Positions 6,467-6,526 of a stretch of 6,526 nucleotides of DNA are shown here, in pieces. This DNA is from Bacteroidales bacterium (GTDB lineage: Bacteria > Bacteroidota > Bacteroidia > Bacteroidales > UBA10428). Position 1 is the first letter of the stretch, and every line of letters begins with the position of its first letter. The notes under the pieces are model-generated. The model was not told the origin of the DNA and did no database searches. It worked only from the letters and a program-made list of their open reading frames with translations. The stretch covers positions 1 through 6,526 of the forward strand of contig JAFGOZ010000014.1 of the NCBI GenBank assembly GCA_016926235.1, given 5' to 3'. The position numbers and the translations under genes are program-made.

Positions 6467-6490
6467 CCCGCAGCCAACTGCGGGATTTTT
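6467..6490 (+). terminator. Factor-independent terminator after the tRNA end
   Basis: A perfect 7-bp GC-rich stem, CCCGCAG (6467-6473) with CTGCGGG (6478-6484), closes a CCAA loop and is followed by ATTTTTGTTTT. It lies 13 nt after the tRNA-like 3' end, as expected for the native terminator of the target tRNA gene. An AT-rich flank on the other side (GAAAAATCATT) may let it act in both directions, shielding the element from the chromosome. The last 36 bases beyond it are presumed chromosome and hold nothing I can assign. Confidence 0.85.
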
Positions 6491-6526
6491 GTTTTACGAC
6501 TGTTCGCACCAGGCTTGCCTGAGTAA

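Noticed and set aside
6509..6520. CAGGC-TT-GCCTG inverted repeat in the right flank
   Set aside because: A two-base loop cannot form a normal hairpin and no T-run follows; it is too short to interpret.
1..6526. CRISPR array, rRNA, riboswitch or insertion sequence
   Set aside because: I saw no regularly spaced direct repeats, no rRNA motifs, no transposase gene, and no leader with recognisable riboswitch features.

Overview
The window looks like one end of an integrated mobile element in a member of the Bacteroidota, possibly a phage satellite or defective prophage. Pointers to Bacteroidota are a Bacteroides-type tyrosine recombinase, a BT4734/VirE_N-type primase with a PriCT-2 tail, a DUF3853-like DNA-binding protein, a TAnnTTTG-type promoter -7 box before the integrase, and the lack of Shine-Dalgarno sequences before most starts. 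All eight supported genes lie on the minus strand and the element is AT-rich, so transcription runs right to left, from the integrase toward the left edge. No convincing factor-independent terminator lies between the genes, so they may be largely co-transcribed.

Right end (about 6260-6526): a 20-nt stretch matching the T-loop, T-stem and acceptor end of a tRNA gene (6434-6453) is followed by a strong terminator hairpin. This is best read as an attachment junction, with the element to the left and chromosome to the right. Between it and the integrase are inverted repeats that could be recombinase arm sites, and the integrase promoter. The integrase (4976-6259) has all six catalytic residues.

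Middle (3128-4921): an unrecognised 278-residue protein, a small excisionase-like helix-turn-helix protein (3693-3989) and an unrecognised 141-residue protein. Left half (46-3114): a protein with the VRR-NUC nuclease fold signature whose catalytic positions appear substituted; a RepA/RecA-like ATPase; a 114-bp gap with a 32-bp perfect palindrome inside a cluster of five TAACGTA heptamers; a primase-like protein; and a helix-turn-helix protein resembling phage terminase small subunits.

Together the genes suggest recombination (integrase plus excisionase-like protein), autonomous replication (ATPase plus primase, with the palindrome/heptamer cluster as a candidate origin or operator), and possibly phage-dependent packaging (small-terminase-like protein). 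No relaxase, conjugation, capsid or large-terminase gene is in the window. The element continues past the left edge, so satellite, prophage and mobilizable island cannot be separated from this window alone. No stretch over 300 bases lacks a gene; the largest non-coding stretch is the right end (267 bp).
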